From the NCBI RefSeq assembly GCF_002214185.1, contig NZ_CP022161.1, positions 9,121,486-9,185,485 on the forward strand: 64,000 bases of DNA. Reading direction: 5' to 3'. The number at the start of each line of letters is the position of its first letter. Position 1 is the stretch's first letter. A model generated the notes under the pieces. The model did no database searches. It was not told where the DNA came from and saw nothing but the letters and a program-made list of their open reading frames with translations. This DNA is from Streptomyces capitiformicae (GTDB taxonomy: Bacteria; Actinomycetota; Actinomycetes; Streptomycetales; Streptomycetaceae). The translations under genes and the position numbers were made by a program. This document shows, in pieces, positions 17,441 to 28,200 of the stretch.

Positions 17441-17527
17441 CTAGAAGGCGCACATTCGACACATACAACGAGCACCGGGCGTCATGGTCGCCTCGGTCGC
17501 AAGGGTGCGGCAGCTCGTCGTGGTCAT
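17441..17527 (-). CDS. Candidate Cys/Met-rich leader peptide of metNIQ
   Basis: A 28-codon frame from ATG to TAG, 157 bases upstream of metN in the same direction. The C-terminal residues read RCMCRMCAF: three Cys and two Met within seven codons directly before the stop. Clustered codons of a scarce sulphur amino acid next to a stop are the hallmark of ribosome-mediated attenuation, and Cys-rich leader peptides are known upstream of actinobacterial sulphur genes. No Shine-Dalgarno is visible, so a leaderless message is possible. Inference; no expression evidence. Confidence 0.5.
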   Translation of the reverse strand: MTTTSCRTLATEATMTPGARCMCRMCAF

Positions 17528-17735
17528 GAGATCAGTAAAGCAGACGGATGGCTGCGGCCTGGGCGGACTATCCGTATGGCGGACAGCCGAGCGCTCCATA
17601 TGTGCAGGCCAAGCTGGGTTGCATCCACATAGTGGGCACCCGGCAGTGTGGGCAAGGCCACGGTGCGCACCCGCCGGGTCTCGCCCGCCCGGGGTCGGCC
17701 GCGGCAGGGCTTTTGGGACGTAATAGGGTCACGAC

Positions 17736-18095
17736 ATGCTTGTTCCCCTGACCGTGGCGACCGCCGTCGCGGCCCTTCTGCTCGCCGCGTGGTGCGGTTG
17801 GGCCGCGTACCGCGATCAGCCGACCAAGGACTGGCACTTCATCGGTATGGCCGTGGTGTCCGTGCTGGCCCTCGTGCAACTGGTCGTCGGGATCGTGCAG
17901 TTGGCGCGCGGTGACAAGCCGGAGCAGGGGACCACGATCTTCGTGTCCTACCTCCTCGGGGCCTTCGCCTGCGTTCCGGTGACGGGGTTCATGTCCCTCG
18001 CCGAGCGCACACGCTGGGGCAGTGTGACCGTCGCGGCCGGCGGTGTGGTGCTCGCCGTGCTGCAGGTGCGGCTCTACGACATCTGGGGAGGCTGA
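17736..18095 (+). CDS. Four-helix membrane protein, unknown function
   Basis: 119 residues with four hydrophobic segments (about 1-24, 34-56, 66-84, 91-111) and few charged residues outside loops. No catalytic motif. ATG at 17736 with AGGG upstream. The stop lies one base before the start of the next gene, so the two membrane proteins are probably co-translated and may form one complex; both are of the small hypothetical type found in Streptomyces cores. Confidence 0.75.
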   Translation: MLVPLTVATAVAALLLAAWCGWAAYRDQPTKDWHFIGMAVVSVLALVQLVVGIVQLARGDKPEQGTTIFVSYLLGAFACVPVTGFMSLAERTRWGSVTVAAGGVVLAVLQVRLYDIWGG

Positions 18096-18096
18096 C

Positions 18097-18516
18097 GTGG
18101 CAGCGACACAGGAGAAGCCGGAGACCGGGCTGATCAGCGGGCCCGGCATGCTGCTCGTCTGGCTGTACGGCGTGATGGTCGTCGGGGCCGTGTCACGGTC
18201 GATCGTGCAGATCTCGACCGAGTTCGAGCACGCGCCGCTCGCCTATTCACTCTCGGCGTTGGCGGGTGTCGTGTACGGGTTCATCACGTACTCGCTGGTG
18301 CGGGGCGGCGAGAAGGCCCGCAAGGCGGCACTGGTGTGCTGTGCCGCCGAGTTGGCAGGCGTGCTGGTAGTGGGAACCTGGACGCTGATCGAACCGTCGG
18401 CGTTCCCGGACGCGACCGTGTGGTCGGAGTACGGGATGGGATACCTGTTCATTCCCGTACTGCTCCCGATCACCGCCATGTACTGGCTGCGCAAGAGCAA
18501 GTCCGCGCCCCGGTAG
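18097..18516 (+). CDS. Membrane protein, unknown function
   Basis: 139 residues with about four hydrophobic segments (MLLVWLYGVMVVGAV, LAYSLSALAGVVYGFI, AALVCCAAELAGVLVV, YLFIPVLLPITAMYWL). GTG at 18097 has GGGGAGG six bases upstream, which decides the start; the frame is open further 5' inside the preceding gene. Partner of the upstream membrane protein by position. Function unknown. Convergent with the acetyltransferase gene six bases away. Confidence 0.75.
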   Translation: MAATQEKPETGLISGPGMLLVWLYGVMVVGAVSRSIVQISTEFEHAPLAYSLSALAGVVYGFITYSLVRGGEKARKAALVCCAAELAGVLVVGTWTLIEPSAFPDATVWSEYGMGYLFIPVLLPITAMYWLRKSKSAPR

Positions 18517-18522
18517 GACCCC

Positions 18523-19020
18523 TTACGCCGTCGCCGCGTAAGCCCCCGCCGGCTTCTCCAGGACCACCATCGGTACCCCGTCCTGCCCCTGGCTGGTACC
18601 CACCGCCTCGTACCCCACTCGGCGGTACAGGCGAAGGCTGCCCTCGCTGCGGTGGCCGGCGCTGAGGCGGAACTTGGTGGCGCCGCGTTCCTCGGCCAGG
18701 GCGGACTCGGCCGCACGGAGCAGCCTCGCACCGATGCCGTGGCCCTGGAGGCGCGGGTGGACGCAGAGCTTGCCGATGGAGGCGGCGCCGTCGTCGTGGA
18801 GGGCGCCGCGCACGGAGCCGACCACCTCGTCACCCAGCCGGGCCACGAACACGCAGTCGGAGGCGACCTCTTCGCGGACGGAGTCGAGGCTCTGGAGGAG
18901 CGGGTCGATCCGGTAGTTGCCGTACAGTGCCGCCTCGCTCTGGAAGCACAGGTACTGCAGCCTGAAGATCTGCTCGGCGTCCTGCTCGGTCGCCACCGAG
19001 ATGGTCACGCTCATGCCCAT
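18523..19020 (-). CDS. GNAT N-acetyltransferase
   Basis: 165 residues. The acetyl-CoA-binding motif A reads IGKLCVHPRLQGHGIGARLL near residue 82, with the Q/RxxGxG/A signature QGHGIG, followed by RRVGYEAVG near the C-terminus (motif B). Substrate unknown. ATG at 19020 has GGGAGG nine bases upstream; starts at 19041 and 19014 are also in frame. Monocistronic between a membrane-protein pair and a sigma-like gene. Confidence 0.87.
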   Translation of the reverse strand: MGMSVTISVATEQDAEQIFRLQYLCFQSEAALYGNYRIDPLLQSLDSVREEVASDCVFVARLGDEVVGSVRGALHDDGAASIGKLCVHPRLQGHGIGARLLRAAESALAEERGATKFRLSAGHRSEGSLRLYRRVGYEAVGTSQGQDGVPMVVLEKPAGAYAATA

Positions 19021-19065
19021 GTGTGCACGCCTCCCGCTCACCTGCTCACCTGTTGTCCTTCACTC

Positions 19066-19572
19066 CTATCCCCGCGGTTCGCGTGCCGCAACCTCCGCGG
19101 TCAGCAATCGACGCAGACATCCCAGACATCTGGAACGTTCTGGGCCCAAGCTTCCCTGTGAGATACCCAACTCGCCCGCGATCTCACGGTAGGTGAGGTC
19201 CTGCGGCGACAGCAGTGCCGCGAGAAGGCGCGGGCAACGGCCGGGGAGCCGGCGTACGGCCGCGTGCAGGGCGCGGCGGCGGGCGGCGGTGAGGGCCTGC
19301 TGTTCGGGGCCGGGTGCGCGGTCGTCGGCGGGCTCGGAGACGTACGGCTGTTCGGCACGGGCCTTGCGGCGGCTGAGGCGCGCCTCGAAGCGGACGGCGC
19401 TGCGCAGCCAGCCCTCGGGGTCGGCGGGTGGACCGTCGGCGTCAAGGCGTTCCAGCAGCCTCAGCCAGACGGCCTGCTCCAGGTCCCCCGCCTCCGCGCC
19501 GGCCGCGTAGGCCTCGGCCGACACCTCCGCGACCAGTAGGGGACGGAGGGTGGTGAGCATGTCGGGTGTCAT
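19066..19572 (-). CDS. ECF-like sigma factor
   Basis: 168 residues. The N-terminal half is helical and acidic, resembling a divergent region 2 (AEAGDLEQAVWLRLLERLD). The C-terminal part has a sigma region 4-like helix-turn-helix: ALHAAVRRLPGRCPRLLAAL, then LTYREIAGELGISQGSLGPE, then CLGCLRRLL. Region 2 lacks the usual -10-recognition residues that I can point to, so DNA binding may depend on region 4. No anti-sigma gene is adjacent. ATG at 19572 lacks a strong ribosome site; the ATG at 19560 is an alternative. Confidence 0.75.
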   Translation of the reverse strand: MTPDMLTTLRPLLVAEVSAEAYAAGAEAGDLEQAVWLRLLERLDADGPPADPEGWLRSAVRFEARLSRRKARAEQPYVSEPADDRAPGPEQQALTAARRRALHAAVRRLPGRCPRLLAALLSPQDLTYREIAGELGISQGSLGPERSRCLGCLRRLLTAEVAAREPRG

Positions 19573-19590
19573 GTGCCCCGGGACGCCGCC

Positions 19591-19614
19591 GCCCCGGCAG
19601 GGGGTTGCCGGGGC
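19591..19614. terminator. Terminator after glpQ
   Basis: Perfect 9-bp stem GCCCCGGCA/TGCCGGGGC with a 6-base loop, 61 bases beyond the stop of the leftward phosphodiesterase gene and just upstream of the sigma-like gene. Confidence 0.75.
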
Positions 19615-19674
19615 GGACGGGAGTCACCCCGATCGGGGCATGGGGGCTCAGTCGTTGACGTGCGGGTTCACGGG

Positions 19675-20868
19675 TCAGTCGTTGACGAAGTCGGCGTGAG
19701 CCAGCAGGCCGGTGTCCGGGTTGTCGGTGAAGATGCCGTCGATGCCGGTCTCGAAGTACACCTTGAACGCGCCGAAGACGTCTCCGTAGGCGGCGGGGTC
19801 CGTGCCCTTGCGGAAGTTGGCGGGCAGGAAGGTGTTCTCGTTGCGCATCGTGTACGGGTGCAGGATCAGGCCCTTGGCGTGCGCGTCGGCGACGAGGGTC
19901 GTCGGCTCGGTGAGGTTGCCGTTCGCGTCCTTCGGGATGATGAGGTCGAGCAGCGGGCCGATGCCCTGCGCGTAGGAGGCGATCCAGGCCAGGCCCTCGG
20001 GCGTGATCAGATCGGCGACGGTGCGCGGGTCGCCCGCCTCGACGAGGTCGTACGGCCGGTCGTCGGGCGTCCACAGCAGCACCACCCGGGGCGTGCCGAC
20101 GAGCCGGCTCATGCGCTGCATGCTGGTCGGCTCGAAGGACTGCAGGAAGACCGGCGAGTTCTTCTTGTGGCGGCCGTACTTGCGCAGCAGCTTGGCCAGC
20201 GGCTCCTCCAGGCCGAGGCCCAGCTTGCGGAAGTAGGTGGGGTGCTTGGTCTCGACGTGCAGCCAGACCTGCTTGCCCCGCTTCCGGCCCTCCCGGTCGG
20301 CCCAGCGCAGCACCTCCTCGAAGGTGGGGATCTCCCAGCGGCCGTCGTAGAGAGTGTTCTCCTGCCGGGTGCCGGGGACGCGCTCCTTGGCGCGCAGCGT
20401 CTTCAGCTCGGCGAGCGTGAAGTCCTCGGTGAACCAGCCGGTGATCGACGTGCCGTCCACGACCTTGGTGGTCTTCCGGCCGGCGAACTCGGGGTGCGAC
20501 GCCACGTCGGTCGTGCCCGTGATGTCGTTCTCGTGACGGCATACGAGGTGGCCGTCCTTGGTGGGCACGAGGTCCTGCTCGATGACGTGCGCGCCCATGT
20601 CGAGGGCCAGCTGGTACGAGCCGAGCGTGTGCTCCGGGCGGTAACCGCTGGCACCGCGGTGCGCGATGACCGTCGGCACCGGCAGGCTCCGGTAGCCGCC
20701 GCCCGACTCACCGCCCGACTTCGCCTCTTCGGCTCTCGCCGCGCCCGGCAGTCCGAGTACCGCTCCCCCGGCCCCGAGGACCGCGGCACCGAGCAGCGCC
20801 CGCCGGCCCGTTCCGCGCCCCTGCTCGTACGAGTCCTGCGACTGCCGCGACTCCTGCGTCCCACCCAT
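19675..20868 (-). CDS. glpQ: Secreted glycerophosphodiester phosphodiesterase
   Basis: 397 residues. A twin-arginine signal (GRRALLGAAVLGAGGAVLGL, cleavage after ARA near residue 48) exports it folded. The catalytic domain starts with IAHRGASGYRPEHTLGSY; E and D of the metal site appear in VIEQDLVPTKDGHLVCRHEN, and HVETKHP supplies a further acidic ligand. It hydrolyses glycerophosphodiesters to glycerol-3-phosphate for phosphate scavenging. ATG at 20868 has GGGAGGAG at ideal spacing; an upstream ATG at 20898 is less good. The codons ending VND and stop are repeated just downstream (about 19,650). Confidence 0.92.
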   Translation of the reverse strand: MGGTQESRQSQDSYEQGRGTGRRALLGAAVLGAGGAVLGLPGAARAEEAKSGGESGGGYRSLPVPTVIAHRGASGYRPEHTLGSYQLALDMGAHVIEQDLVPTKDGHLVCRHENDITGTTDVASHPEFAGRKTTKVVDGTSITGWFTEDFTLAELKTLRAKERVPGTRQENTLYDGRWEIPTFEEVLRWADREGRKRGKQVWLHVETKHPTYFRKLGLGLEEPLAKLLRKYGRHKKNSPVFLQSFEPTSMQRMSRLVGTPRVVLLWTPDDRPYDLVEAGDPRTVADLITPEGLAWIASYAQGIGPLLDLIIPKDANGNLTEPTTLVADAHAKGLILHPYTMRNENTFLPANFRKGTDPAAYGDVFGAFKVYFETGIDGIFTDNPDTGLLAHADFVND

Positions 20869-21199
20869 GTCGGCTCCTCCCACCGCGATGCCCTGCACCT
20901 GTCAAAGCGGGACGATCGTAGGTGCCCCGAGGTGACCGCCGGGAGACCTGGGACCGAACACGCGGATGACGGATCGTGTCGTACTGGAGGGGGAAGTTGA
21001 CGGAGTTTCGACTCGGCGACGCGATGTCCGTCACATGGTGCGGGCCGGTGGCGGCGGGCCACCGGGACGTCACCGCAGGTAAAGGTATGTCAACAATGCG
21101 TATCCACTCCGTGAACCGGGTGTGCGTCACCCCCCGTGCCGGGAGTATCGTCCTCACCTGCACATACTTGTACCGGAACGCTTGACATGGGAGGGCCCG

Positions 21200-21874
21200 T
21201 TGTCCCGCTTCGTGCTCATCAAGGCAGTGCTCGGACCGATCATGCGCCTGATGTTCCGCCCCCGGGTGGAGGGCGTGGAGCACATCCCGGGGGACGGGCC
21301 GGTGATCCTCGCCGGGAACCATCTGACCTTCATCGACTCGATGGTCCTGCCGCTGGTGTGCGACCGACGGGTCTTCTTCATCGGCAAGGACGAGTACGTC
21401 ACCGGCAAGGGCCTCAAGGGTCGGCTGATGGCCTGGTTCTTCACCGGCGTCGGCATGATCCCCGTCGACCGCGACGGTGGGCGCGGGGGTGTCGCCGCCC
21501 TGATGACCGGACGGCGGATCCTCGACGAGGGCAAGGTGTTCGGGATCTACCCGGAGGGCACGCGGTCGCCCGACGGGCGGCTGTACCGAGGGCGTACCGG
21601 GATCGCTCGGCTGACCCTCATGACCGGGGCGCCCGTCGTGCCCTTCGCGGTGATCGGGACGGACAAGCTTCAGCCGGGGGGTGCGGGGTTGCCCCGGCCG
21701 GGGCGGGTGACTGTCCGGTTCGGTGAGGCGATGGAGTTCTCTCGGTACGAGGGGATGGACCGGGATCGGTATGTGCTGCGGGCGGTGACGGATTCTGTGA
21801 TGGCTGAGGTCATGCGGTTGTCCGGGCAGGAGTACGTCGACATGTATGCGTCGAAGGCGAAAGAGGCCGCATAG
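21200..21874 (+). CDS. plsC: 1-acylglycerol-3-phosphate acyltransferase PlsC
   Basis: 224 residues. The acyltransferase block I NHLTFID fits NHxxxxD (catalytic His), block II is GVGMIPVDR, block III FGIYPEGTRSPDG binds the glycerol phosphate, and block IV GAPVVPFAVIG is present. It adds the second acyl chain to lysophosphatidate at the membrane. TTG at 21200 with GGGAGG upstream gives the typical N-terminus (SRFVLIKAVLGPIM); the longer frame from 21122 is out of family length. Divergent from glpQ, an apt pairing for phospholipid metabolism. Confidence 0.9.
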   Translation: MSRFVLIKAVLGPIMRLMFRPRVEGVEHIPGDGPVILAGNHLTFIDSMVLPLVCDRRVFFIGKDEYVTGKGLKGRLMAWFFTGVGMIPVDRDGGRGGVAALMTGRRILDEGKVFGIYPEGTRSPDGRLYRGRTGIARLTLMTGAPVVPFAVIGTDKLQPGGAGLPRPGRVTVRFGEAMEFSRYEGMDRDRYVLRAVTDSVMAEVMRLSGQEYVDMYASKAKEAA

Positions 21875-21884
21875 GTCGTTTGTC

Positions 21885-21958
21885 GGGTGCGGGTGAGTGG
21901 GGGCTGGTCGCGCCCACTCACCGGAGCCGCATATGCCACAGCCCCGCGCCCCTTACGT
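21885..21958. repeat. Streptomyces-type intergenic repeat (degenerate)
   Basis: The segment GTGGGGGCTGGTCGCGCCCA followed by CCCCGCGCCCCTTA resembles a C-rich element common between Streptomyces genes. A related sequence with GCGCAGTTCCCCGCGCCCCT lies at 25253-25303. Recognition is from memory of the family and similarity to the second copy. Confidence 0.5.
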
Positions 21959-21966
21959 CGCTGCCC

Positions 21967-23490
21967 TCAACCTGCATGTTCCAGGCGCTGCCCCTCGAGC
22001 ATGAACCAGGCCGCCACCGCCGTCGCCAGCAGCACCAGGGCCCCTGCGCCTGCCGCGAGCGTGAGGCCGTCCACGAAGGACTCCCTGGCCGAGGACAAGA
22101 GGGCTTGTGCCGCGTCCGATGGCATGCCCGCCGCCGCCTCCACCGCGCCGCCCAGTGACTCGTGTGCCCCATCCGGGGTGCCTGTGGGGGCCACGAAGTC
22201 GCGGTAGACGCCCGTGACGATCGACCCCAGTACCGCGATTCCCAAAGCCGCGCCCAGTTCGTACGCCGTTTCCGAGACCGCTGAGGCCGCGCCTGCCTGT
22301 TCCTTCGGGACGCTGGAGAGAATGACGTCGGCGGTGACGGTGAAGGAGAAGCCGGCGCCGATGCCGACGACCAGTAGGGCTGCGCCGATCAGGGGGTAGC
22401 CGGTGGACTGGTCGACCAGGGTGAGCAGGCCCAGGGCCATGCCGATGGCCGCAAGGCCGCCGGCGACGACGGAACGGACGGAGAAGCGGCGGGCGGCGGC
22501 TCCGGCGATCAGGCCGGCCACCACCGCTCCGACGGCCGCCGGGAGTTCGGCGAGTCCCGCTTCCAACGGGCGCCTGTCCTGTACGAGTTGCAGGAACTGG
22601 GAGAGGAAGAAGACCAGGCCGGAGAGGCCGAGGATGGTCAGCAGGTCGGCGAGGACGGCTCCGGAGAAGCCGCGGTTGCGGAACAGGCGCATGTCCAGCA
22701 GGGGGTGCGGCAGGGCGAGTTGGCGGCGTACGAAGAGGACGAGCGCGGTGATGCCGAGGAGGCCCGCGGCGAGGGCGTTGCCGTCGAGGCCGTGGGTGGC
22801 GGTCTCCTTCACGGCGTAGACGACGCCGATCATGCCGACCAGGGACAGGGCGACGCTGAGCAGGTCCCAGGGGCCGGGGTTCGGGTGACGGGACTCGGGC
22901 AGCAGCTTGATGCCGACGAGGACGAGGACGACCATCACGGGCAGGTTGATGAGGAAGACCGAGCCCCACCAGAAGTGTTCGAGCAGGAAACCGCCGACGA
23001 CCGGGCCCACGGCCGTACCGGCCGAGGCCGTCGCGCCCCAGATGCCGATGGCGAGGCTGCGTTCGCGCGGGTCGTGGAAGAGGTTGCGGATCAGGGCGAG
23101 GGTGGCGGGCATCAGGGTCGCGCCGGCGACACCGAGCAGCGCCCGGGCCACGATCATCAACTCGGGCGTCGTGGCATAGGCGTTGAGCACGGATATCGCG
23201 CCGAACGCGGTGGCGCCGAGCAGCAGCAGCTTCTTGCGGCCGACGCGGTCGCCGAGGCTGCCGGCCGAGACGAGCAGGCCCGCGATGACGAACGAGTAGA
23301 TGTCGCCGATCCAGAGGAGCTGGGTGCCCGAGGGCTTCAGGTCCTCGCTGATGTAGGGCGTCGCGAGGCCGAGGACGGTCGCGTCGACGGCCACCAGCAG
23401 CACGGCGAGCACGAGGACGGAGAGCGCGAGCCACCGGCCCGGCCTCTTCTCCGTCTCCGCCGTGCGGGCCGGCTGCAGGGTGCTGTTCAT
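21967..23490 (-). CDS. DHA2-family MFS multidrug exporter
   Basis: 507 residues, about 14 membrane segments. Signature motifs of the 14-helix drug:H+ antiporters: LAVLLVAVDATVLGLATPYI in helix 1, GSLGDRVGRKKLLLLG in loop 2-3, and GVAGATLMPATLALIRNLF. The antiporter motif C appears as GTAVGPVVGGFLLE. It should export a hydrophobic toxic compound. ATG at 23490 has GAGAGGA upstream and overlaps the TetR gene by four bases (ATGA), so the two form an operon controlled by that repressor. Confidence 0.92.
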   Translation of the reverse strand: MNSTLQPARTAETEKRPGRWLALSVLVLAVLLVAVDATVLGLATPYISEDLKPSGTQLLWIGDIYSFVIAGLLVSAGSLGDRVGRKKLLLLGATAFGAISVLNAYATTPELMIVARALLGVAGATLMPATLALIRNLFHDPRERSLAIGIWGATASAGTAVGPVVGGFLLEHFWWGSVFLINLPVMVVLVLVGIKLLPESRHPNPGPWDLLSVALSLVGMIGVVYAVKETATHGLDGNALAAGLLGITALVLFVRRQLALPHPLLDMRLFRNRGFSGAVLADLLTILGLSGLVFFLSQFLQLVQDRRPLEAGLAELPAAVGAVVAGLIAGAAARRFSVRSVVAGGLAAIGMALGLLTLVDQSTGYPLIGAALLVVGIGAGFSFTVTADVILSSVPKEQAGAASAVSETAYELGAALGIAVLGSIVTGVYRDFVAPTGTPDGAHESLGGAVEAAAGMPSDAAQALLSSARESFVDGLTLAAGAGALVLLATAVAAWFMLEGQRLEHAG

Positions 23491-24032
23491 GATTCCTCTC
23501 TCCGGAGTACGCCGCCGAGCAAGAGCTCGGCGATCATGTGCGTGAAGTCCTTGCGGGCGACACGGCCGCCCTGCTCTGCCCAGGCGCACGCGGCAACCAG
23601 CCCGTACAGCGCCTCTGTGAGCCAGAGCGAGCTGAGATCGATGCGGAACTCTCCGGCTTGCTGGCCGCGCAGGAACAGCGAGCCGATCCGCTTGTCGAGC
23701 CCCGACCAGCCGTCGCCCTCCGCCTCCCAGAGCTCGTTCTCTCCGTAGAGGAAGGCGAGCAGCCCGGCGACGGGCTGGATCTCGCGCACGAGTCTGCGCA
23801 GGGCCTCGCTCGCGGGCCCCTCGTCCAGTCGGGCCGCGTCCAGCGCGGCTTCACACTCTGCGATGCCGAGCGCCTCCAAGGCCCGGACGAGTGCGTCGCG
23901 CCCGGCGAAGTGGCGGTGCAGAGTGGCCCGGCTGATCCCGGCAGCCTTGGCGACCTCGTCCATGGTGGCGGTGGCATTGCGGGTCAGGAGGGCTGCGGCG
24001 CTGCGCAGCACGTGATCACGATCGACGGCCAT
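23487..24032 (-). CDS. TetR-family repressor of the adjacent MFS exporter
   Basis: 181 residues. The N-terminal helix-turn-helix reads ATMDEVAKAAGISRATLHRHFAGRDALVRAL in three overlapping pieces (canonical TetR). The C-terminal ligand domain is all-helical and unassigned. First gene of a two-gene operon with the exporter. Repeated CTCATGTGAG sites lie just upstream and overlap its ribosome-binding region, so autoregulation with induction by an exporter substrate is likely. ATG at 24032. Confidence 0.9.
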   Translation of the reverse strand: MAVDRDHVLRSAAALLTRNATATMDEVAKAAGISRATLHRHFAGRDALVRALEALGIAECEAALDAARLDEGPASEALRRLVREIQPVAGLLAFLYGENELWEAEGDGWSGLDKRIGSLFLRGQQAGEFRIDLSSLWLTEALYGLVAACAWAEQGGRVARKDFTHMIAELLLGGVLRREES

Positions 24033-24045
24033 GAGACAACATTAC

Positions 24046-24075
24046 CTCATGTGAGACATAAACGTCTCATGTGAG
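24046..24075. promoter_or_regulatory. Probable TetR operator
   Basis: Two copies of CTCATGTGAG at 24046-24055 and 24066-24075, 20 bases apart. Between them TGAGAC and GTCTCA form a 6-bp inverted repeat (24052-24057 with 24064-24069). It lies 14-43 bases upstream of the repressor start, where an autoregulatory TetR site is expected. Confidence 0.7.
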
Positions 24076-24114
24076 GCGCACAACTATCACAGCCGTCGTC
24101 CTTCACGGTGTTGG

Positions 24115-25086
24115 TCAGTGCCAGGGCAGCTGTCCGCGCCGGTCCCAGTAAGCGCCCGGTTCCTCCACGAGTGCGGTAAGCCGGGTCAGCTGGTCCTCGT
24201 TCAGGTCCACGACGGCCGCGTGCAGGTTGGAGGCGAGCTGGGTGATCGTCGCGGCGCCGGAGAGGACGACGCCGGCCCAGGGTTGGCGCAGGACGAGGGC
24301 CAGGGCGACCGCGTCGCAGCCGAGGCCCGTCTCCTCGGCCACGGCCTTGAGCTGGTCCGGGGCGTACGGGTCCGCGAGGCGGCCGTTGGCCATGGCCTCC
24401 TTGACGATCACGGTGAGGCCGGCGTCGTGCGCCTCGGTGAGCGCGGGGGCCGCTGAGGTCTCCAGGGCGTTGAACGTCGACTGGACGGTACGGAAGAGGG
24501 GTTCGCCGTCGACCGTCACGGCGAGGGCGGCGCGGATGGCGTCGGCCTGCGCCGGGCCGCTCGTGGAGAAGCCGATCGTGACGCCCTCGGCGGCCGCCTC
24601 CGCCAGCTTCGCGTGGAGTTCCTTGTCGGTGAGTGCCGGGCTGTCCGGGGTCACCGAGTGGATCTGGTAGAGGTCCAGACGGTCGCCGAGCAGCTCGGTG
24701 CTCTCGGCGCGCTGGCGTTCGTACGCCTGGACGCTGTGGTCCTTGACCTCGTGCCGTTCGGCGTCGGTGGTCCAGTCGGCGGTGTAGGTGTAGCCCCATT
24801 TGCTGCCGACGACGATGTCGTCGATGTCCGGGCGTGCCTTCAGCCAGGCGGCGAGGAATTCCTCCGAGCGGCCGTACGAGCGGGCCGCGTCGAAGTAGCG
24901 GACGCCCTGGGCGTAGGCGGCGTCGAGGAGTTCGTGGGTGCGGGTGCGCAGCGATTCGACGCTGCGGTCTTCTCCGAGGTCGTGGTCTCGGCCGAGGTTG
25001 ATGTAGCCGGGGCGGCCGACTGCGGCGAGACCGAGGCCGATGTGGCAGGTGGGGGTCGTCGCTGTGGCGAGGCGGGCGAAGGGCAT
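24115..25086 (-). CDS. Aldo/keto reductase
   Basis: 323 residues, TIM-barrel AKR. The catalytic tetrad is visible: Asp and Tyr in YFDAARSYGRSEEFL, Lys in VVGSKWGY, His in YQIHSVTPDSP. ALVLRQPWAGVVLSGAAT near the C-terminus is part of the NADPH site. Substrate unknown; probably a carbonyl compound. ATG at 25086. It is read leftward towards the TetR gene but separated from it by the operator region, so it is not in that operon. Confidence 0.9.
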   Translation of the reverse strand: MPFARLATATTPTCHIGLGLAAVGRPGYINLGRDHDLGEDRSVESLRTRTHELLDAAYAQGVRYFDAARSYGRSEEFLAAWLKARPDIDDIVVGSKWGYTYTADWTTDAERHEVKDHSVQAYERQRAESTELLGDRLDLYQIHSVTPDSPALTDKELHAKLAEAAAEGVTIGFSTSGPAQADAIRAALAVTVDGEPLFRTVQSTFNALETSAAPALTEAHDAGLTVIVKEAMANGRLADPYAPDQLKAVAEETGLGCDAVALALVLRQPWAGVVLSGAATITQLASNLHAAVVDLNEDQLTRLTALVEEPGAYWDRRGQLPWH

Positions 25087-25252
25087 CGCGGGCTCCGGTG
25101 GGGTCGGCTCCGGTAGGGCTGATGACCAACGTAACGCGCGGCGACGTTCATATGCCGTTTTCTCGTCCCCGCCGCCCCTACCCTTCCCATCCCCAGGGGC
25201 TGCCGCCCTTTCGACCCCGCCCCGCCTTCGAACTCGGTCCAGACGGTTCGTT

Positions 25253-25303
25253 GGCGGGTGCGGGTTCGTCGTGGCTTGTCGCGCAGTTCCCCGCGCCCCT
25301 GAA
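25253..25303. repeat. Streptomyces-type intergenic repeat
   Basis: Contains GTCGCGCAGTTCCCCGCGCCC, a sequence I recognise as a frequent Streptomyces intergenic element. It lies between the argH stop and the aldo/keto reductase start. Only a degenerate relative occurs elsewhere in the window. Confidence 0.55.
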
Positions 25304-25332
25304 GACCCCGGGCACGCCCGAGATGGGAGGCG

Positions 25333-28007
<2,675 letters not shown>

Positions 28008-28035
28008 GGGGTTCTCCTCACACTGCGATCACTGA

Positions 28036-28064
28036 CATGCATGAGTATGCAATGCTCTGCATGA
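28036..28064. promoter_or_regulatory. Tandem ARG boxes (ArgR operator)
   Basis: TGCATGAGTATGCA at 28038-28051 is a perfect 5-bp inverted repeat with 4-base spacer. A second, overlapping TGCA...TGCAT dyad follows at 28048-28062. Spacing and A/T-rich half-sites match actinobacterial ARG boxes, and the position just upstream of argG fits. ArgR would repress with arginine. Confidence 0.7.
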
Positions 28065-28200
28065 TTCGTCAATCTGAGAGAAGTTTGAGAGATCCCGAGA
28101 AAAGTTTGAACAAACGAAACCGCTTACTCGTAACTCTCCCCGAACGCAGGCGCCGCGTTTGTAAACACCGACCACCATCCGACCCTAGTGAGGCATCCGC

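Noticed and set aside
17284..17735. SAM riboswitch (SAM-IV type) upstream of metN
   Set aside because: A GGTCATGAG-like string exists only on the wrong strand and the remaining conserved core could not be found; the leader peptide explains the region better.
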